Shown piece after piece: positions 47,427 through 58,229 of a stretch of 64,000 bases of DNA. Below the pieces are notes generated by a model. The model ran no database searches. It was not told where the DNA came from and saw only the letters and a program-made list of their open reading frames with translations. The DNA comes from Sulfitobacter pontiacus. GTDB lineage: Bacteria > Pseudomonadota > Alphaproteobacteria > Rhodobacterales > Rhodobacteraceae. The position numbers were made by a program, and so were the translations under genes. The stretch spans positions 496,001 through 560,000 of the forward strand of contig NZ_CP160849.1 of NCBI RefSeq assembly GCF_040790665.1, read 5' to 3'. How positions within the stretch are numbered: the stretch's first letter is position 1; each line of letters starts with the position of its first letter.

Positions 47427-48492
47427 AGCATTGAAGACAGGGGCCACCATCGGGATTTTGGGCGGCGGGCAATTGGGGCGCATGCTGTCCGTTGCCGCCG
47501 CACGTCTGGGGTTTCGCACGCATATCTTTGAACCCGGTGCCAACCCGCCTGCAGGTGATGTCGCCCATGCGCTGACCACCGCTGGCTATGATGACGTCGA
47601 CGCGCTGACCGCCTTTGCCAAATCGGTTGATATCGTCACCTTCGAGTTTGAAAACATCCCGACTGATGCGCTGGATGTGATCGAAAACATCACCCCCATC
47701 CGTCCCAACCGCGAGGCGCTGCGCACCAGTCAGGACCGTCTGGTGGAGAAACAGTTCCTCGAAGGTTTGGGCCTGACTGTCGCGCCCTTTGCCGATATCG
47801 CCAATGCCGCCGATCTGGAGGCCGCGATGACGACCATTGGCGCGCCGTCGATCCTGAAAACCCGTCGCTTCGGCTATGACGGCAAGGGCCAGTCGCGTCT
47901 GCGCAGTGCGGATGATGCGGCGGGTGCCTTGGCGGATATGGCTGGCAATCCTGCGGTGCTGGAAGGCTTTGTGAACTTCACCGCCGAAGTGTCCGTGATC
48001 GCCGCGCGCAGCCCCTCGGGCGAGGTTGCTTGTTTCGATCCGGGCGAGAACGTGCACCGCGACGGCATCCTGCACACCACCACCGTCCCTGCCCGGCTAA
48101 GCGCCGCACAGCGCATGGATGCGGTACTGCTGGCCGCCAAGATCCTGAATGCACTGGATTATGTCGGCGTGCTGGGGGTCGAGCTTTTCGTCACGCCGCA
48201 AGGTTTCATCGTGAACGAGATCGCGCCACGGGTGCATAACTCGGGTCATTGGACGCAGAACGGCTGTGCGGTGGACCAGTTCGAACAGCACATCCGTGCC
48301 GTGGCGGGATGGCCCTTGGGCGACGGCAGCCGCTATGCAGATGTGGTGATGGAGAACTTGATCGGCGACGATATGGACCGCGTGCCCGAGCTGGCGAAAC
48401 AGCGCGACACGGCGCTGCATCTGTACGGCAAGGCTGATGTCAAACCGGGCCGTAAGATGGGCCATGTGAACATCGTCAAACGGCCCAGCTAG
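47419..48492 (+). CDS. purK: 5-(carboxyamino)imidazole ribonucleotide synthase
   Basis: 357-residue ATP-grasp enzyme that makes N5-CAIR from AIR, bicarbonate and ATP. It opens with [23 protein letters not shown]-grasp elements include [15 protein letters not shown] and the metal-binding [18 protein letters not shown]. The ATG at 47419 overlaps purE by 8 bases (ATGACTGA); in-frame starts earlier in purE are unlikely. It ends 18 bases before the convergent phnM. Confidence 0.96.
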   Translation: MTEALKTGATIGILGGGQLGRMLSVAAARLGFRTHIFEPGANPPAGDVAHALTTAGYDDVDALTAFAKSVDIVTFEFENIPTDALDVIENITPIRPNREALRTSQDRLVEKQFLEGLGLTVAPFADIANAADLEAAMTTIGAPSILKTRRFGYDGKGQSRLRSADDAAGALADMAGNPAVLEGFVNFTAEVSVIAARSPSGEVACFDPGENVHRDGILHTTTVPARLSAAQRMDAVLLAAKILNALDYVGVLGVELFVTPQGFIVNEIAPRVHNSGHWTQNGCAVDQFEQHIRAVAGWPLGDGSRYADVVMENLIGDDMDRVPELAKQRDTALHLYGKADVKPGRKMGHVNIVKRPS

Positions 48493-48510
48493 GGCACTAT
48501 CCGCGCGGGC

Positions 48511-49653
48511 CTAGCGAAGGAACCGCGCGGCAATATCACCGGACATATAGCTGACGCGCCCGCCCGACATCGTCAGGGCCACACGGCGCGTCTGCGCGTC
48601 GAGCACCAGCAGATCAGCCCGCTTTCCGGTGGCGATCACGCCCCGATCCGACAGCCCCAACACCGCCGCGGGCCCTGCCGATACCAAGTGCCACGCCTGC
48701 ACCAAGGGCAATACACCACGATCCGCCAGCATGAAGGCCGCGCGTCGTGGCGACGGGTAATGGTAGTCAGAGGCAAGCGCCCCGCCGATCCCCATCGAAA
48801 TCAGGTCAAGCGCGGAAACATTGCCGTTGTGCGACCCGCCGCGCACCACATTGGGCGACCCCAGCACCACATGATCCCCCGCCGCCGCTGCGGCTTCGGC
48901 TGCCTCCTGCGTCTCGGGGAACTCGGCGACGCGCACGCCACGCTTGCGCCATAGGGCGCGCCCTTCGGCGGTGGTGTCATCATGGCTGCCCATCTGGATG
49001 CCCCGCGCCGCCAGCACCTTGCACAGCCAGTCCAGCGCGCCGGGGACATCGGCGCTTTGGGCGTGCAGGTCTTCCATCATCCGCAGATGGTCGTCCGGGT
49101 TGCGCCCCGCCTTAAGCGCTTGACCTACCATGCGTTTGGGCACCTGCCCTTTCGCCAGCCGGTCGTGCGGCAGATGGTCGTTGAACACGACATAGGACAG
49201 CCCCCAATCCTGCATGCGCTGCGGCAGATCGGCGTAAAGGTCCAGCAGATGCGTCTCGAGCCGGAGCTGTCCGCGCAGGTCCGTAACCAACGTATCCGAC
49301 ACCTGCTGGATCGCGCCAAAGACCTGTTCGGCAAATTCATAGCCGCGCAAGCCGCCTTCCCAGCTGATGAACTGCGCCAGCACGGCGGTGGTGATGCCAT
49401 TGGCGGCCAGCTCTGCCTCGGCGGCGACCAGACCCTCTTGCATGGTTTTCATCGCACCGCGACGGGGGGCGAGGTGCCGTTCGAACCCGTCCCCATGCAC
49501 ATCGACGATCCCCGGCAGTATCATGTAACCGTCAAGATCAACGCGTGCGGCTTGCGCCACATCGGTAATCAGCCCCTGCGCAACCGCCAGCGGGCGGGGT
49601 TCAAGCGCATCCGCGCCCAGGACGTGCGCCCCCGTAAATTCAACGTTCAGCAT
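48511..49653 (-). CDS. phnM: Alpha-D-ribose 1-methylphosphonate 5-triphosphate diphosphatase
   Basis: 380-residue amidohydrolase of the C-P lyase pathway, removing pyrophosphate from the ribose-methylphosphonate triphosphate intermediate. The metal site [15 protein letters not shown] near the start, [19 protein letters not shown] and [14 protein letters not shown] match PhnM. No other phn gene is in the window, so it is an orphan here. The ATG at 49653 overlaps the end of the lipase-like gene by 14 bases, with AAGG upstream. Confidence 0.9.
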   Translation of the reverse strand: MLNVEFTGAHVLGADALEPRPLAVAQGLITDVAQAARVDLDGYMILPGIVDVHGDGFERHLAPRRGAMKTMQEGLVAAEAELAANGITTAVLAQFISWEGGLRGYEFAEQVFGAIQQVSDTLVTDLRGQLRLETHLLDLYADLPQRMQDWGLSYVVFNDHLPHDRLAKGQVPKRMVGQALKAGRNPDDHLRMMEDLHAQSADVPGALDWLCKVLAARGIQMGSHDDTTAEGRALWRKRGVRVAEFPETQEAAEAAAAAGDHVVLGSPNVVRGGSHNGNVSALDLISMGIGGALASDYHYPSPRRAAFMLADRGVLPLVQAWHLVSAGPAAVLGLSDRGVIATGKRADLLVLDAQTRRVALTMSGGRVSYMSGDIAARFLR

Positions 49654-50449
49654 CGTTAGCCTTTTGTCCCGGCAAGCAGGCCCCATCGGGGCAGCCGATT
49701 GAATCCAGCACCGCGTCCACGAACCCCAGCGACCGGTCGAATTTCCCTGTGTCCAGATAGGTCATCGTCTGCGCAATCACCGTCGGGTTCATCATCATGA
49801 ACGTATGCGTCACCGGCAGCATCAGAAAATCGCGCATCCCGTCGACCCGCGCGGATTGGACGGACACTTTGCCATCATCGCGCCCCGGCAGCAGCGACGA
49901 GAAATAGGGGTTCAGCGATTGCGTCCCCGCGATTACGCCCAGATCAAAGGTAACCGGAGGCAACCGCAGCGGGAGGGAGTTTTCACCCGTCCCCATCTGC
50001 GCCCCTGCGGGACCGTTCATCCAGTCAAAGGCGGCAAGATCACCCAGCGTGTCCACGACCTCGCTGCCGTGATTGGGCGGGGCCAGCATGACGACGCGGC
50101 CAATACGCGCATCGCCCGTTTCGGCAACCCATTGCCGCAGAAGGATACCGCCCATGGAATGGGTCACAAAATCAACCTTTTGCGTCCCGCAGGCCGCAAC
50201 TGCGTCGGGTAAGGTGCGGCGGGTCAGCTCTTCGACGGGGGCGGTGGTTGACGGGTAGCCGGGGCGCACCACGGTGTAGCCCTCGGTCTCGAGCGCGGCC
50301 TCCATCACGGCAAAGGAGGTCTCTGTTCGGGCGAGCCCGTGCAACAGCACCACGCAACGCCCCTCTCCGGCGGTGGAAAGCGGCGCTTGCGCCTGTGCCA
50401 TGCCCGACAGCACGCCAAGCGAGAAAGTGATTGTGACCAGTGTTTTCAT
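49640..50449 (-). CDS. Secreted alpha/beta hydrolase (lipase-like)
   Basis: 269 residues. [20 protein letters not shown] is a clear signal peptide, so the enzyme is periplasmic or secreted. [16 protein letters not shown] is the oxyanion loop, [15 protein letters not shown] the nucleophile elbow and VTHTFMMM the probable His region. The pattern resembles triacylglycerol lipase/PGAP1-like bacterial proteins. The start is set at the signal peptide; a longer reading would run into the divergent Nudix gene. It shares a 14-base overlap with phnM downstream. Confidence 0.85.
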   Translation of the reverse strand: MKTLVTITFSLGVLSGMAQAQAPLSTAGEGRCVVLLHGLARTETSFAVMEAALETEGYTVVRPGYPSTTAPVEELTRRTLPDAVAACGTQKVDFVTHSMGGILLRQWVAETGDARIGRVVMLAPPNHGSEVVDTLGDLAAFDWMNGPAGAQMGTGENSLPLRLPPVTFDLGVIAGTQSLNPYFSSLLPGRDDGKVSVQSARVDGMRDFLMLPVTHTFMMMNPTVIAQTMTYLDTGKFDRSLGFVDAVLDSIGCPDGACLPGQKANDAER

Positions 50450-50522
50450 AGCTAGGGTCAAATAGACTGAAAACGCCGCATGTGAAATGCTTTGACGCAT
50501 GCGCCGCGAGATTGAGGGTAAG

Positions 50523-50975
50523 ATGGCGGAAAATAGCCCGCGTTTGGCGGTTCGTGCCGTGTTGGTCCATGAAGGCCGCTTGCTGCTGGTCAACGCCTAT
50601 CCCGATGGCAAAAGCGACCTGATGTGCGCGCCCGGCGGCGGGGTAGAACGCGGCAGCGCCCTGCCCGACAATCTGGTCCGCGAGGTGTTTGAGGAAACCG
50701 GCCTGCAGATCGCCGTAGGGGTGCCCTGCTTGGTGAATGAATTCCACGACCCCGAGGGGGATTTCCATCAGGTGGATATCTACTTTCGCTGCACGGTGAC
50801 CGGCTCTGCCGATGTGGACCCCGCGTGGCAGGACGCCGAAAGCATCGTGACCGACCGCCGCTGGGTCACCCCGGACGAGATGCGCGGCCTGCGGGTCAAG
50901 CCGGACAGTCTGGCGCAGGTCGCCTTTGGCAACGACCCGATCAGCTACGACCCGCTGGAGCCGATCGTGCGCTGA
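50523..50975 (+). CDS. Nudix hydrolase
   Basis: 150-residue Nudix-fold pyrophosphohydrolase. The Nudix box reads [19 protein letters not shown] then EETGL. The metal-binding REVFEETGL part is intact, while the first box Glu is Ser. [20 protein letters not shown] is the preceding strand pair. GAGGG lies before the ATG at 50523; an ATG at 50499 is also in frame. Substrate unknown. Its 3' end overlaps the convergent EamA gene by 35 bases. Confidence 0.88.
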   Translation: MAENSPRLAVRAVLVHEGRLLLVNAYPDGKSDLMCAPGGGVERGSALPDNLVREVFEETGLQIAVGVPCLVNEFHDPEGDFHQVDIYFRCTVTGSADVDPAWQDAESIVTDRRWVTPDEMRGLRVKPDSLAQVAFGNDPISYDPLEPIVR

Positions 50976-51789
50976 CCGCCAGCCCGATCCCGCCAAGCAC
51001 CAACGCGGTGGCAATGATCACCTTTGCGCCCAAAGGCTCTGCCAGCAAAAGCGCACCGGCAAGAATCGCGATGACCGGCACCGACAGTTGCACCACCGCC
51101 GCCGTCGCCTGCGCCAGCCTTGGCAGCACCGCATACCACAGCGCGTATCCGAGGCCCGAGGTGACGGCCCCGCAGACCACGCCAAGAGCAATGCCCGTGG
51201 GGGTGTAGAATGTCGGCTGCACCAGCAGCAGGATAGCGACCAAGGGCGTGCAGATCACAAAGTTCCCCGCGCTGCCTGCCAGCGGGTCGGAGGCACCTCG
51301 GCCAATGATCGTATAGGCGGCCCAGCCGAGCCCTGCGGCGATCATCAATACGGCGCCCAATGGGTCAACCGCCACGCCTTGCGACGGCCAAAGCACCAGC
51401 ACCAATCCGGCAAAGGCCACCCCCGCCCCCAATAGCTTGCGCGGTGTCGGTGTCACGCCGAACAGCGCACCGTGGGCGAACATGGCGATCTGAACCACAC
51501 CGAACAGGATCAGCGCGCCCAACCCTGCGTCCAGCGTGAGATAGGCGAGCGAGAAACCGATGATATAGATGGCCAGCGTGACCGCCCCCAGCCCCCGTTG
51601 ACGTCGCAGCAAGGGCACCCGCCCGCCGCGCAGCACGACCAGCAGCGCCAAGAGCACCGCCCCCGACAACACCCGCACCAAGGCAAATCCGGTGGGGTCA
51701 ATATGCCCGCCGGCAATGGCAAAGCGGGTCAGGACAGAATTGGCCGCGAAGGCGACCATCACAAGGGCGGTGACGAAGAAAATACGCAT
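50941..51789 (-). CDS. EamA/DMT family transporter
   Basis: 282-residue inner-membrane protein with ten hydrophobic helices in two EamA repeats (about 1-130 and 140-275). FVTALVMVAFAANSVLTRFA begins the first repeat, and the second contains SGLGYALWYAVLPRL and VPVIAILAGALLLAEPLG, the usual DMT end motif. It likely exports a metabolite or amino acid; the substrate is not readable. The start is at the edge of a short gap before the groEL terminator. Confidence 0.93.
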   Translation of the reverse strand: MRIFFVTALVMVAFAANSVLTRFAIAGGHIDPTGFALVRVLSGAVLLALLVVLRGGRVPLLRRQRGLGAVTLAIYIIGFSLAYLTLDAGLGALILFGVVQIAMFAHGALFGVTPTPRKLLGAGVAFAGLVLVLWPSQGVAVDPLGAVLMIAAGLGWAAYTIIGRGASDPLAGSAGNFVICTPLVAILLLVQPTFYTPTGIALGVVCGAVTSGLGYALWYAVLPRLAQATAAVVQLSVPVIAILAGALLLAEPLGAKVIIATALVLGGIGLAVSARSAPAGRS

Positions 51790-51825
51790 GGCGCCTGCTT
51801 AGGCTACCGACGCGCGACGTACCAC

Positions 51826-51857
51826 GAAAAAGGGGCGCATCTGGTGATGCGCCCCTT
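51826..51857 (-). terminator. Terminator after groESL
   Basis: AAGGGGCGCAT / ATGCGCCCCTT 11-bp stem with a 6-base loop. On the minus strand it is followed by TTTTCG. Confidence 0.88.
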
Positions 51858-51899
51858 CATTCTGTCAGCACAAGGGCGTGATCGCCCCCGCAGCGTGAT

Positions 51900-53603
<1,704 letters not shown>

Positions 53604-53625
53604 CTAGGCCCCGGTCTGCCTGAGC

Positions 53626-53913
53626 TCAGGACAGGATCCCCATGATGTCGCTTTCTTTCATCATCAGCAGTTCTTCGCCGTCCAGGGTGACTTCTGTGCC
53701 GGACCATTTGCCGAACAGAACCTTGTCGCCGGCTTTTACAGCCATTGCGATCAGCTCACCGCTGTCCTTGCGCGCGCCTTCGCCACAAGAAACAACTTCA
53801 CCCTCGGAGGGTTTTTCTTTTGCGGAATCAGGGATGATCAAGCCACCCTTGGTTTTTTCTTCGCTTTCGGTGCGGCGCACCAGCACACGGTCATGCAGCG
53901 GTTTAAATGCCAT
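53626..53913 (-). CDS. groS: Co-chaperonin GroES
   Basis: 95-residue lid subunit of the chaperonin. [20 protein letters not shown] begins the fold. The mobile loop [20 protein letters not shown] and [20 protein letters not shown] follow. First gene of the groESL operon. A perfect CIRCE element and a sigma-70 promoter lie upstream. Confidence 0.99.
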   Translation of the reverse strand: MAFKPLHDRVLVRRTESEEKTKGGLIIPDSAKEKPSEGEVVSCGEGARKDSGELIAMAVKAGDKVLFGKWSGTEVTLDGEELLMMKESDIMGILS

Positions 53914-53978
53914 CTTTCAGCTCCTTAAGGCTCAAAGTTATTCTCCCAAGCCGCCCCTCCGGTCGAGGGGTGCAGCCA

Positions 53979-54005
53979 TTAGCACTCAGCCCTGCCGAGT
54001 GCTAA
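53979..54005. promoter_or_regulatory. CIRCE element (HrcA operator)
   Basis: TTAGCACTC-N9-GAGTGCTAA, a perfect match to the CIRCE consensus, in the groES leader and just downstream of the promoter. HrcA repression is expected; hrcA is not in this window. Confidence 0.97.
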
Positions 54006-54011
54006 CGAGGG

Positions 54012-54040
54012 ATAGCTAAGGATGTGCACGGCCCTAGTCA
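54012..54040 (-). promoter_or_regulatory. Sigma-70 promoter of groESL
   Basis: On the minus strand TTGACT, 17 bases, TAGCTA, ending 6 bases before CIRCE, so the operator covers the transcription start. Confidence 0.75.
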
Positions 54041-54091
54041 ACCACGGTAATTTGAAAAATTTTAGCCAACTTGCACCGTGGCCCGAGCAGG

Positions 54092-54772
54092 CTAGTCCGA
54101 CCCGAGCACCCGCCCCGCGGCGGAAACGGCTTCGGCACCTGTCGGGGTCAGGCCGTATATGCCTGTCTCGATCTTTTCAAACCATCCGTAGTGATTGTCG
54201 CGCATCATGGCGGTTGCCCGCTGAACCTGGGTTTCGCGCGCGACATGGGCACCTTTGCTGGCCCCTGCCTCGAATAGATACATCGCAAGCTTCAGCGCAT
54301 CCTGCCGGTACGCAGTGACCAGCCCTGCCCGCGTCTGCCCGCCGTCATTCGGGTCGCCCTGACGCCGTGCGAATTCACGCAGCAGCCGCGCCTGCCGCTT
54401 GGCGCTTTTGCGCGGCGCATAAGGGCCCGGATCGCAATGCACTTCGACCAGACCATCCTGCAGCCGCACCGTGATCAACCCCAACCCCAAACGCCGCGCC
54501 AGTGCCGTGTTGTCCTTGACCGCCTTGGCAAAACGTTTGCCCGGCTGACGGGCGACCGCCAGATAGACATCATCGCTAACCGACAGACGCGCGATACATT
54601 GATGAAACAGCGCGAGGCTAAAGCCCAGCTTCAGCTCGACCACCACCGGCGGCTCTGCCCCGCGAACGGCCACGACATCGGCAGCCCCCACCTCTGACTT
54701 CACGACATAGCCCTGATCCTCGAGAAAGGATTTAATCGGCGGGTAAAGGTCGGTTTCGCGCGGGTTTGTCAT
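54092..54772 (-). CDS. DUF2161 family PD-(D/E)XK-fold protein
   Basis: 226 residues. TDLYPPIKSFLEDQGYVVKS starts a restriction-endonuclease-like fold. GAADVVAV (Asp) and PPVVVELKLGF (Glu-x-Lys) supply the catalytic D...ExK set, and a final winged-helix-like segment ends the protein. DUF2161 members are predicted nucleases of unknown role. The gene is on the same strand as groES, just upstream of its promoter, and is divergent from ppaC. Confidence 0.85.
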   Translation of the reverse strand: MTNPRETDLYPPIKSFLEDQGYVVKSEVGAADVVAVRGAEPPVVVELKLGFSLALFHQCIARLSVSDDVYLAVARQPGKRFAKAVKDNTALARRLGLGLITVRLQDGLVEVHCDPGPYAPRKSAKRQARLLREFARRQGDPNDGGQTRAGLVTAYRQDALKLAMYLFEAGASKGAHVARETQVQRATAMMRDNHYGWFEKIETGIYGLTPTGAEAVSAAGRVLGSD

Positions 54773-54904
54773 GGGTGCAGTGCTACCAGCTTTGCCCCGC
54801 TGCTGAGAACCCCAAAGCCGCGGCTATCAGGCAGGTGGTGACAACTGCGCCAACCAACCATATAAGGCGCGCAAATCAACACTCTCCCACTGCAGGACAT
54901 TCTT

Positions 54905-55825
54905 ATGACAACGCTTGTTTTTGGCCATAAATCCCCCGACACAGACAGCACCGGCAGCCCGATCATCTGGGCATGGTATCTGAATGAAATCAAAGGCGTC
55001 GACGCCGCCCCCGCTCTGCTGGGCGAGCCCAACACCGAAGCGCTGTTCATGCTGGACCACTGGAAGCTGGACAAGCCGCAGATCATCGACGACGTGCAAG
55101 CCGACCAGCCCGTTGTGATCGTTGACACCAACAACCCTGCCGAGCTGCCCGCCAGCATCAATGACGCGGACATCACCGCCATCATCGACCACCACCGTCT
55201 GGTGGGCGGGCTTGAAACCAAAGGCCCCGTCAACATCGTGATGGAGACGCTCGCCTGCACCGCGACGATCATGTACAAGATGATCGGTGATGACATGGCG
55301 CAGATGCCGACCAATATCAAAGGCGCGATGCTGACCTGCATCCTGTCCGACACGCTGGAATTCCGCAGCCCTACCACAACGCAAGAAGACACCGCCATCG
55401 CCCACGCGCTGGCCAAGGATCTGGGTATCGACATCCCTGAATATGCGGCGCAGATGTTTGCGGCGAAATCCGACGTCTCGTCCTTCTCCGAAGCAGAGCT
55501 GCTGCGCATGGATTCGAAAGAATACGAAGTCGACGGCAAGAAATTCCGCGTCTCCGTTCTGGAAACCACATCGCCCGCAGCCGTGCTGAACCGCAAAGAC
55601 GCGCTGATGGCCGCAATGCCCGGCGTTGCCACAGAAGACGGGGCCGATCAGGTATTGCTTTTCGTAGTCGACATCCTGAACGAAGAAGCCACCATGCTGA
55701 TCCCCAACGACTTTACCAAGTCTGTGGCAGAGAAAAGCTTTGGCGCGACCGTCACCGGTGACAGCGTTGTCCTGCCCGGTGTGATGAGCCGTAAGAAGCA
55801 GATCATCCCGAACATCAAAGTCTAA
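54905..55825 (+). CDS. ppaC: Manganese-dependent inorganic pyrophosphatase (family II)
   Basis: 306-residue DHH-superfamily enzyme hydrolysing PPi. The metal motif FGHKSPDTDSTGSPI has His-8, Asp-12 and Asp-14. Further ligands are VDTNNPAEL and IIDHHRLVGG (the DHH motif). The C-terminal DHHA2 domain contains VNRKDALM-like LNRKDALMAAMPG and ends with SRKKQIIP, the substrate-binding SRKKQ motif. It removes PPi made by ligases such as PrpE, the acyl-CoA synthetase and ATP sulfurylase in this region. Confidence 0.97.
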   Translation: MTTLVFGHKSPDTDSTGSPIIWAWYLNEIKGVDAAPALLGEPNTEALFMLDHWKLDKPQIIDDVQADQPVVIVDTNNPAELPASINDADITAIIDHHRLVGGLETKGPVNIVMETLACTATIMYKMIGDDMAQMPTNIKGAMLTCILSDTLEFRSPTTTQEDTAIAHALAKDLGIDIPEYAAQMFAAKSDVSSFSEAELLRMDSKEYEVDGKKFRVSVLETTSPAAVLNRKDALMAAMPGVATEDGADQVLLFVVDILNEEATMLIPNDFTKSVAEKSFGATVTGDSVVLPGVMSRKKQIIPNIKV

Positions 55826-55866
55826 ACGGACCTATCCGGCCCCCTGCTTGGCGGGGGCACAAACGC

Positions 55867-55896
55867 AAAAGCCCCCCTGAGATCAGGGGGGCTTTT
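55867..55896. terminator. Bidirectional terminator after ppaC
   Basis: AAAAGCCCCCCTGA / TCAGGGGGGCTTTT, a near-perfect inverted repeat shared with the convergent AhpD-like gene. Confidence 0.95.
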
Positions 55897-55929
55897 GTCA
55901 TTTCAGCGCCGCGCCGAAGCGCGAGGGGC

Positions 55930-56496
55930 TTATACCTTCAATGGGGTATCGCCGCGTTCCCATGCCAGCGGCTTGAACACGTCGTCGACGGGTGTCTGCG
56001 CGACGTGGTTCACGTAGTTGGAGATGGTTTTCTGCGCCATCCCAAGGATCACATCCAGCACCGCGCGGTGGCCATAGCCCGCGTCAAAAAACGCTTTCAT
56101 CTGATCGTCAGACACGTTGCCGCGCTGGCGGAACATCTGGACGGTAAAGGTGCGCAGCGCTTCCAGCTTGGGTGTCGGCAGCGCGGTTTCGTTGCGCAGC
56201 GCGTCAGAGATTTCGTCCGATACCTTCATCATCTTGGCGATACCTGTGTGCGCGGGGACGCAGTAGTGGCATTCGTTCTCGACGTTGATCGCCTGCCAGA
56301 CCACTGTCAGCTCTTCCGCATCAAAATCGGTTTCGGTGAACAGCTTGTGCAGCACCTGATAGCCTTCGTAAGCCTGTGGGCTTTCGGCCAGAACCTTGTG
56401 CAAACCGGGCAGACGGCCAAAGGCTTTTTGCGACTGCTCAAGCAGCGGCTTGGAGGCTTCGGGTGCGGTATCAAGATCGTGAGAGGGGAAGGACAT
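55930..56496 (-). CDS. Carboxymuconolactone decarboxylase/AhpD-like protein
   Basis: 188-residue all-helical protein of the CMD family. Its redox-type motif is NECHYCVPAHTGIAKM (Cys-x-x-Cys then His), as in AhpD alkylhydroperoxidase-like members. TVVWQAINVENECHYC is the family helix. A peroxidase or electrophile-detoxifying role is likely but unproven. It is divergent from a TetR gene, with two identical-type operators between them, so TetR control is well supported by layout. Confidence 0.9.
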   Translation of the reverse strand: MSFPSHDLDTAPEASKPLLEQSQKAFGRLPGLHKVLAESPQAYEGYQVLHKLFTETDFDAEELTVVWQAINVENECHYCVPAHTGIAKMMKVSDEISDALRNETALPTPKLEALRTFTVQMFRQRGNVSDDQMKAFFDAGYGHRAVLDVILGMAQKTISNYVNHVAQTPVDDVFKPLAWERGDTPLKV

Positions 56497-56541
56497 GGAA
56501 AAGCTCCTGTAAATGTTTCGCTAAAGTACATTTAGGGTTTA

Positions 56542-56557
56542 TTGAGCGATCACTCAA
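56542..56557. promoter_or_regulatory. TetR operator copy 1
   Basis: TTGAGCGATCACTCAA, an inverted repeat TTGAG-N6-CTCAA in the AhpD-like/TetR gap. It is repeated 24 bases later. Confidence 0.75.
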
Positions 56558-56565
56558 GTATATAA

Positions 56566-56581
56566 TTGAGCAATCATTCAA
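56566..56581. promoter_or_regulatory. TetR operator copy 2
   Basis: TTGAGCAATCATTCAA, same pattern with one arm mismatch. A TATAAT hexamer (56561-56566) lies between the two operators, so binding would block the promoter. Confidence 0.75.
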
Positions 56582-56595
56582 GAAAAGGTGATCCC

Positions 56596-57168
56596 ATGCC
56601 CCGCAAACCCAGCTATGACCGTGAAGATCTGATCGAACGCGCCCGCGATCTGTTCTGGCAACGCGGCTGGGCGGGCACGTCGCTGAAGGACCTGGAGGCG
56701 AGCCTCAAGATGAAGCCGGGTAGCTTCTATGCAGCGTTCGGGTCAAAGGATGCTCTGTTCGAACTGGCGCTGGACCGTTACGCCGCTGACGGGTCAGAGC
56801 GGATGAAGACGCTTGCCCGTAACGAAGGCCCCCTGCCCGCGCTGCAAAAATTTCCCCGCATGGTGATTTCGAATGACACCGCACCGGCCAAAGCCTGCAT
56901 GCTGTCGAAAACCCTGCTTGAACTACAAGCCCACCGTCACCCGCTGGCGCAAAAGGCAAACGCCCATCTGCTGAAAATGGAGCAGATGTTCGCAGAGCTG
57001 TTTGCCCAAGCCCAAGCCGCCGGTGACATCAGCACCGATCACGATCCGCGCAGCCTGGCGCGGCGCTACCAGTCCGATGTGCTGGGGCTGCGCGTCTCTG
57101 CGGAACGTGAGGGGGTGGATGCCGCCGCCATCGCGGGCGAAATCGCGGACGGGTTGGCGCGGCTCTGA
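56596..57168 (+). CDS. TetR/AcrR family transcriptional regulator
   Basis: 190-residue repressor. The HTH is in YDREDLIERARDLFWQRGW and GTSLKDLEASLKMKPGSFYA (about 5-48), with the TetR-typical GSFYAAFGSKDALF following. The C-terminal ligand-binding part includes KACMLSKTLLELQAHRHPLA. The ATG at 56596 is preceded by AAAAGGTG. Most likely it represses itself and the divergent AhpD-like gene through the two operators; the inducer may be an electrophile or oxidant (inference). Confidence 0.94.
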   Translation: MPRKPSYDREDLIERARDLFWQRGWAGTSLKDLEASLKMKPGSFYAAFGSKDALFELALDRYAADGSERMKTLARNEGPLPALQKFPRMVISNDTAPAKACMLSKTLLELQAHRHPLAQKANAHLLKMEQMFAELFAQAQAAGDISTDHDPRSLARRYQSDVLGLRVSAEREGVDAAAIAGEIADGLARL

Positions 57169-57266
57169 CGCGCATCACGGCTCGGGCCTGTTGCGCTGCC
57201 CAGTTGCCCCGCGGGGAGATGTGTGTTTTCTGCGGTGCAAAGCTCTTGCAGATTGGAAAGCGGCCG

Positions 57267-58139
57267 ATGACCCAGATTATCAATAACCTTTTCGAAATCT
57301 CTGACCGCTATGACGCCTTGTTCGTCGACCTTTGGGGCTGCGTCCACGACGGGGTCAAGGCGCTGCCAGATGCGGTCACCGCGCTGCAAGCCTATCGCAA
57401 CGGCGGCGGCAAGGTGGTGCTTGTCACAAACTCCCCCCGCCCCCGCGACGGCGTGATCAAACAACTGGCGCATTTCGGCGTACCGGATGATGCGTGGGAC
57501 GATATTGCCACCTCGGGCGATTCTGCGCGTACGGCGATGTATCGCGGCATGGTGGGCACGCAGGTCTGGCACCTTGGCCCGCCCACGGACAAGCACTTCT
57601 TTGATCCCAGCGACGTGCTTGATGATCCTGTCGATATCCAGCGCGTTGATCTGGAAGACGCCGAAGGCATCGTTTGCACCGGCCCGTTCGATCCGTCCGA
57701 AGACCCCTCCGTGCTGCGCCCGCAACTTCTTTATGCCAAGCAAAAGGGGCTCAAGCTGCTTTGCGCGAACCCCGATATCGTGGTGGACCGTGGCGATGTG
57801 CGCGAATGGTGCGCTGGTGCCATCGCGGCGCTTTATACCGAGATGGGCGGGGAAAGCCTGTATTTCGGCAAGCCGCACCCGCCGATCTATGATCTGGCCC
57901 GCCGCAAGCTCTACGCATTGGACAAGGACATCACCGACAATGGCATTCTCGCCATCGGCGACGGGATCCATACCGATGTCAAAGGGGCCATGGGCGAGGA
58001 TATCGATTCGCTTTTCATCTCTGGCGGTCTGGCCGCGCGGGAAACCGAAACGCAGACCCAGCCCGATCCCGAGGCGCTAATCCGTTATTTGGAAAAGGAA
58101 ACATCGGCTCCGACCTACACAATTGGGCACCTACGCTGA
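57267..58139 (+). CDS. TIGR01459-type HAD-superfamily class IIA hydrolase
   Basis: 290-residue HAD-fold protein. Motif I reads DALFVDLWGCVHDGVK: the first Asp is kept, but the usual second Asp of DxD is Trp, as in this subfamily. VVLVTNSPRPRDGV is motif II, YFGKPHPPIYDLA the Lys motif, and LAIGDGIHTDVKGAMGEDID motif IV. The substrate of this subfamily is unknown, and a phosphatase role is uncertain given the changed Asp. GGAAAG precedes the ATG at 57267. Confidence 0.9.
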   Translation: MTQIINNLFEISDRYDALFVDLWGCVHDGVKALPDAVTALQAYRNGGGKVVLVTNSPRPRDGVIKQLAHFGVPDDAWDDIATSGDSARTAMYRGMVGTQVWHLGPPTDKHFFDPSDVLDDPVDIQRVDLEDAEGIVCTGPFDPSEDPSVLRPQLLYAKQKGLKLLCANPDIVVDRGDVREWCAGAIAALYTEMGGESLYFGKPHPPIYDLARRKLYALDKDITDNGILAIGDGIHTDVKGAMGEDIDSLFISGGLAARETETQTQPDPEALIRYLEKETSAPTYTIGHLR

Positions 58140-58229
58140 CCTACTTTTTCCTTGCGTTTCTGCGCCTGCAAAGTAATTAAGTTTCACACTGGATAAAACT
58201 GGCGTCACTTTATTACTGAAAGGGCTGGC

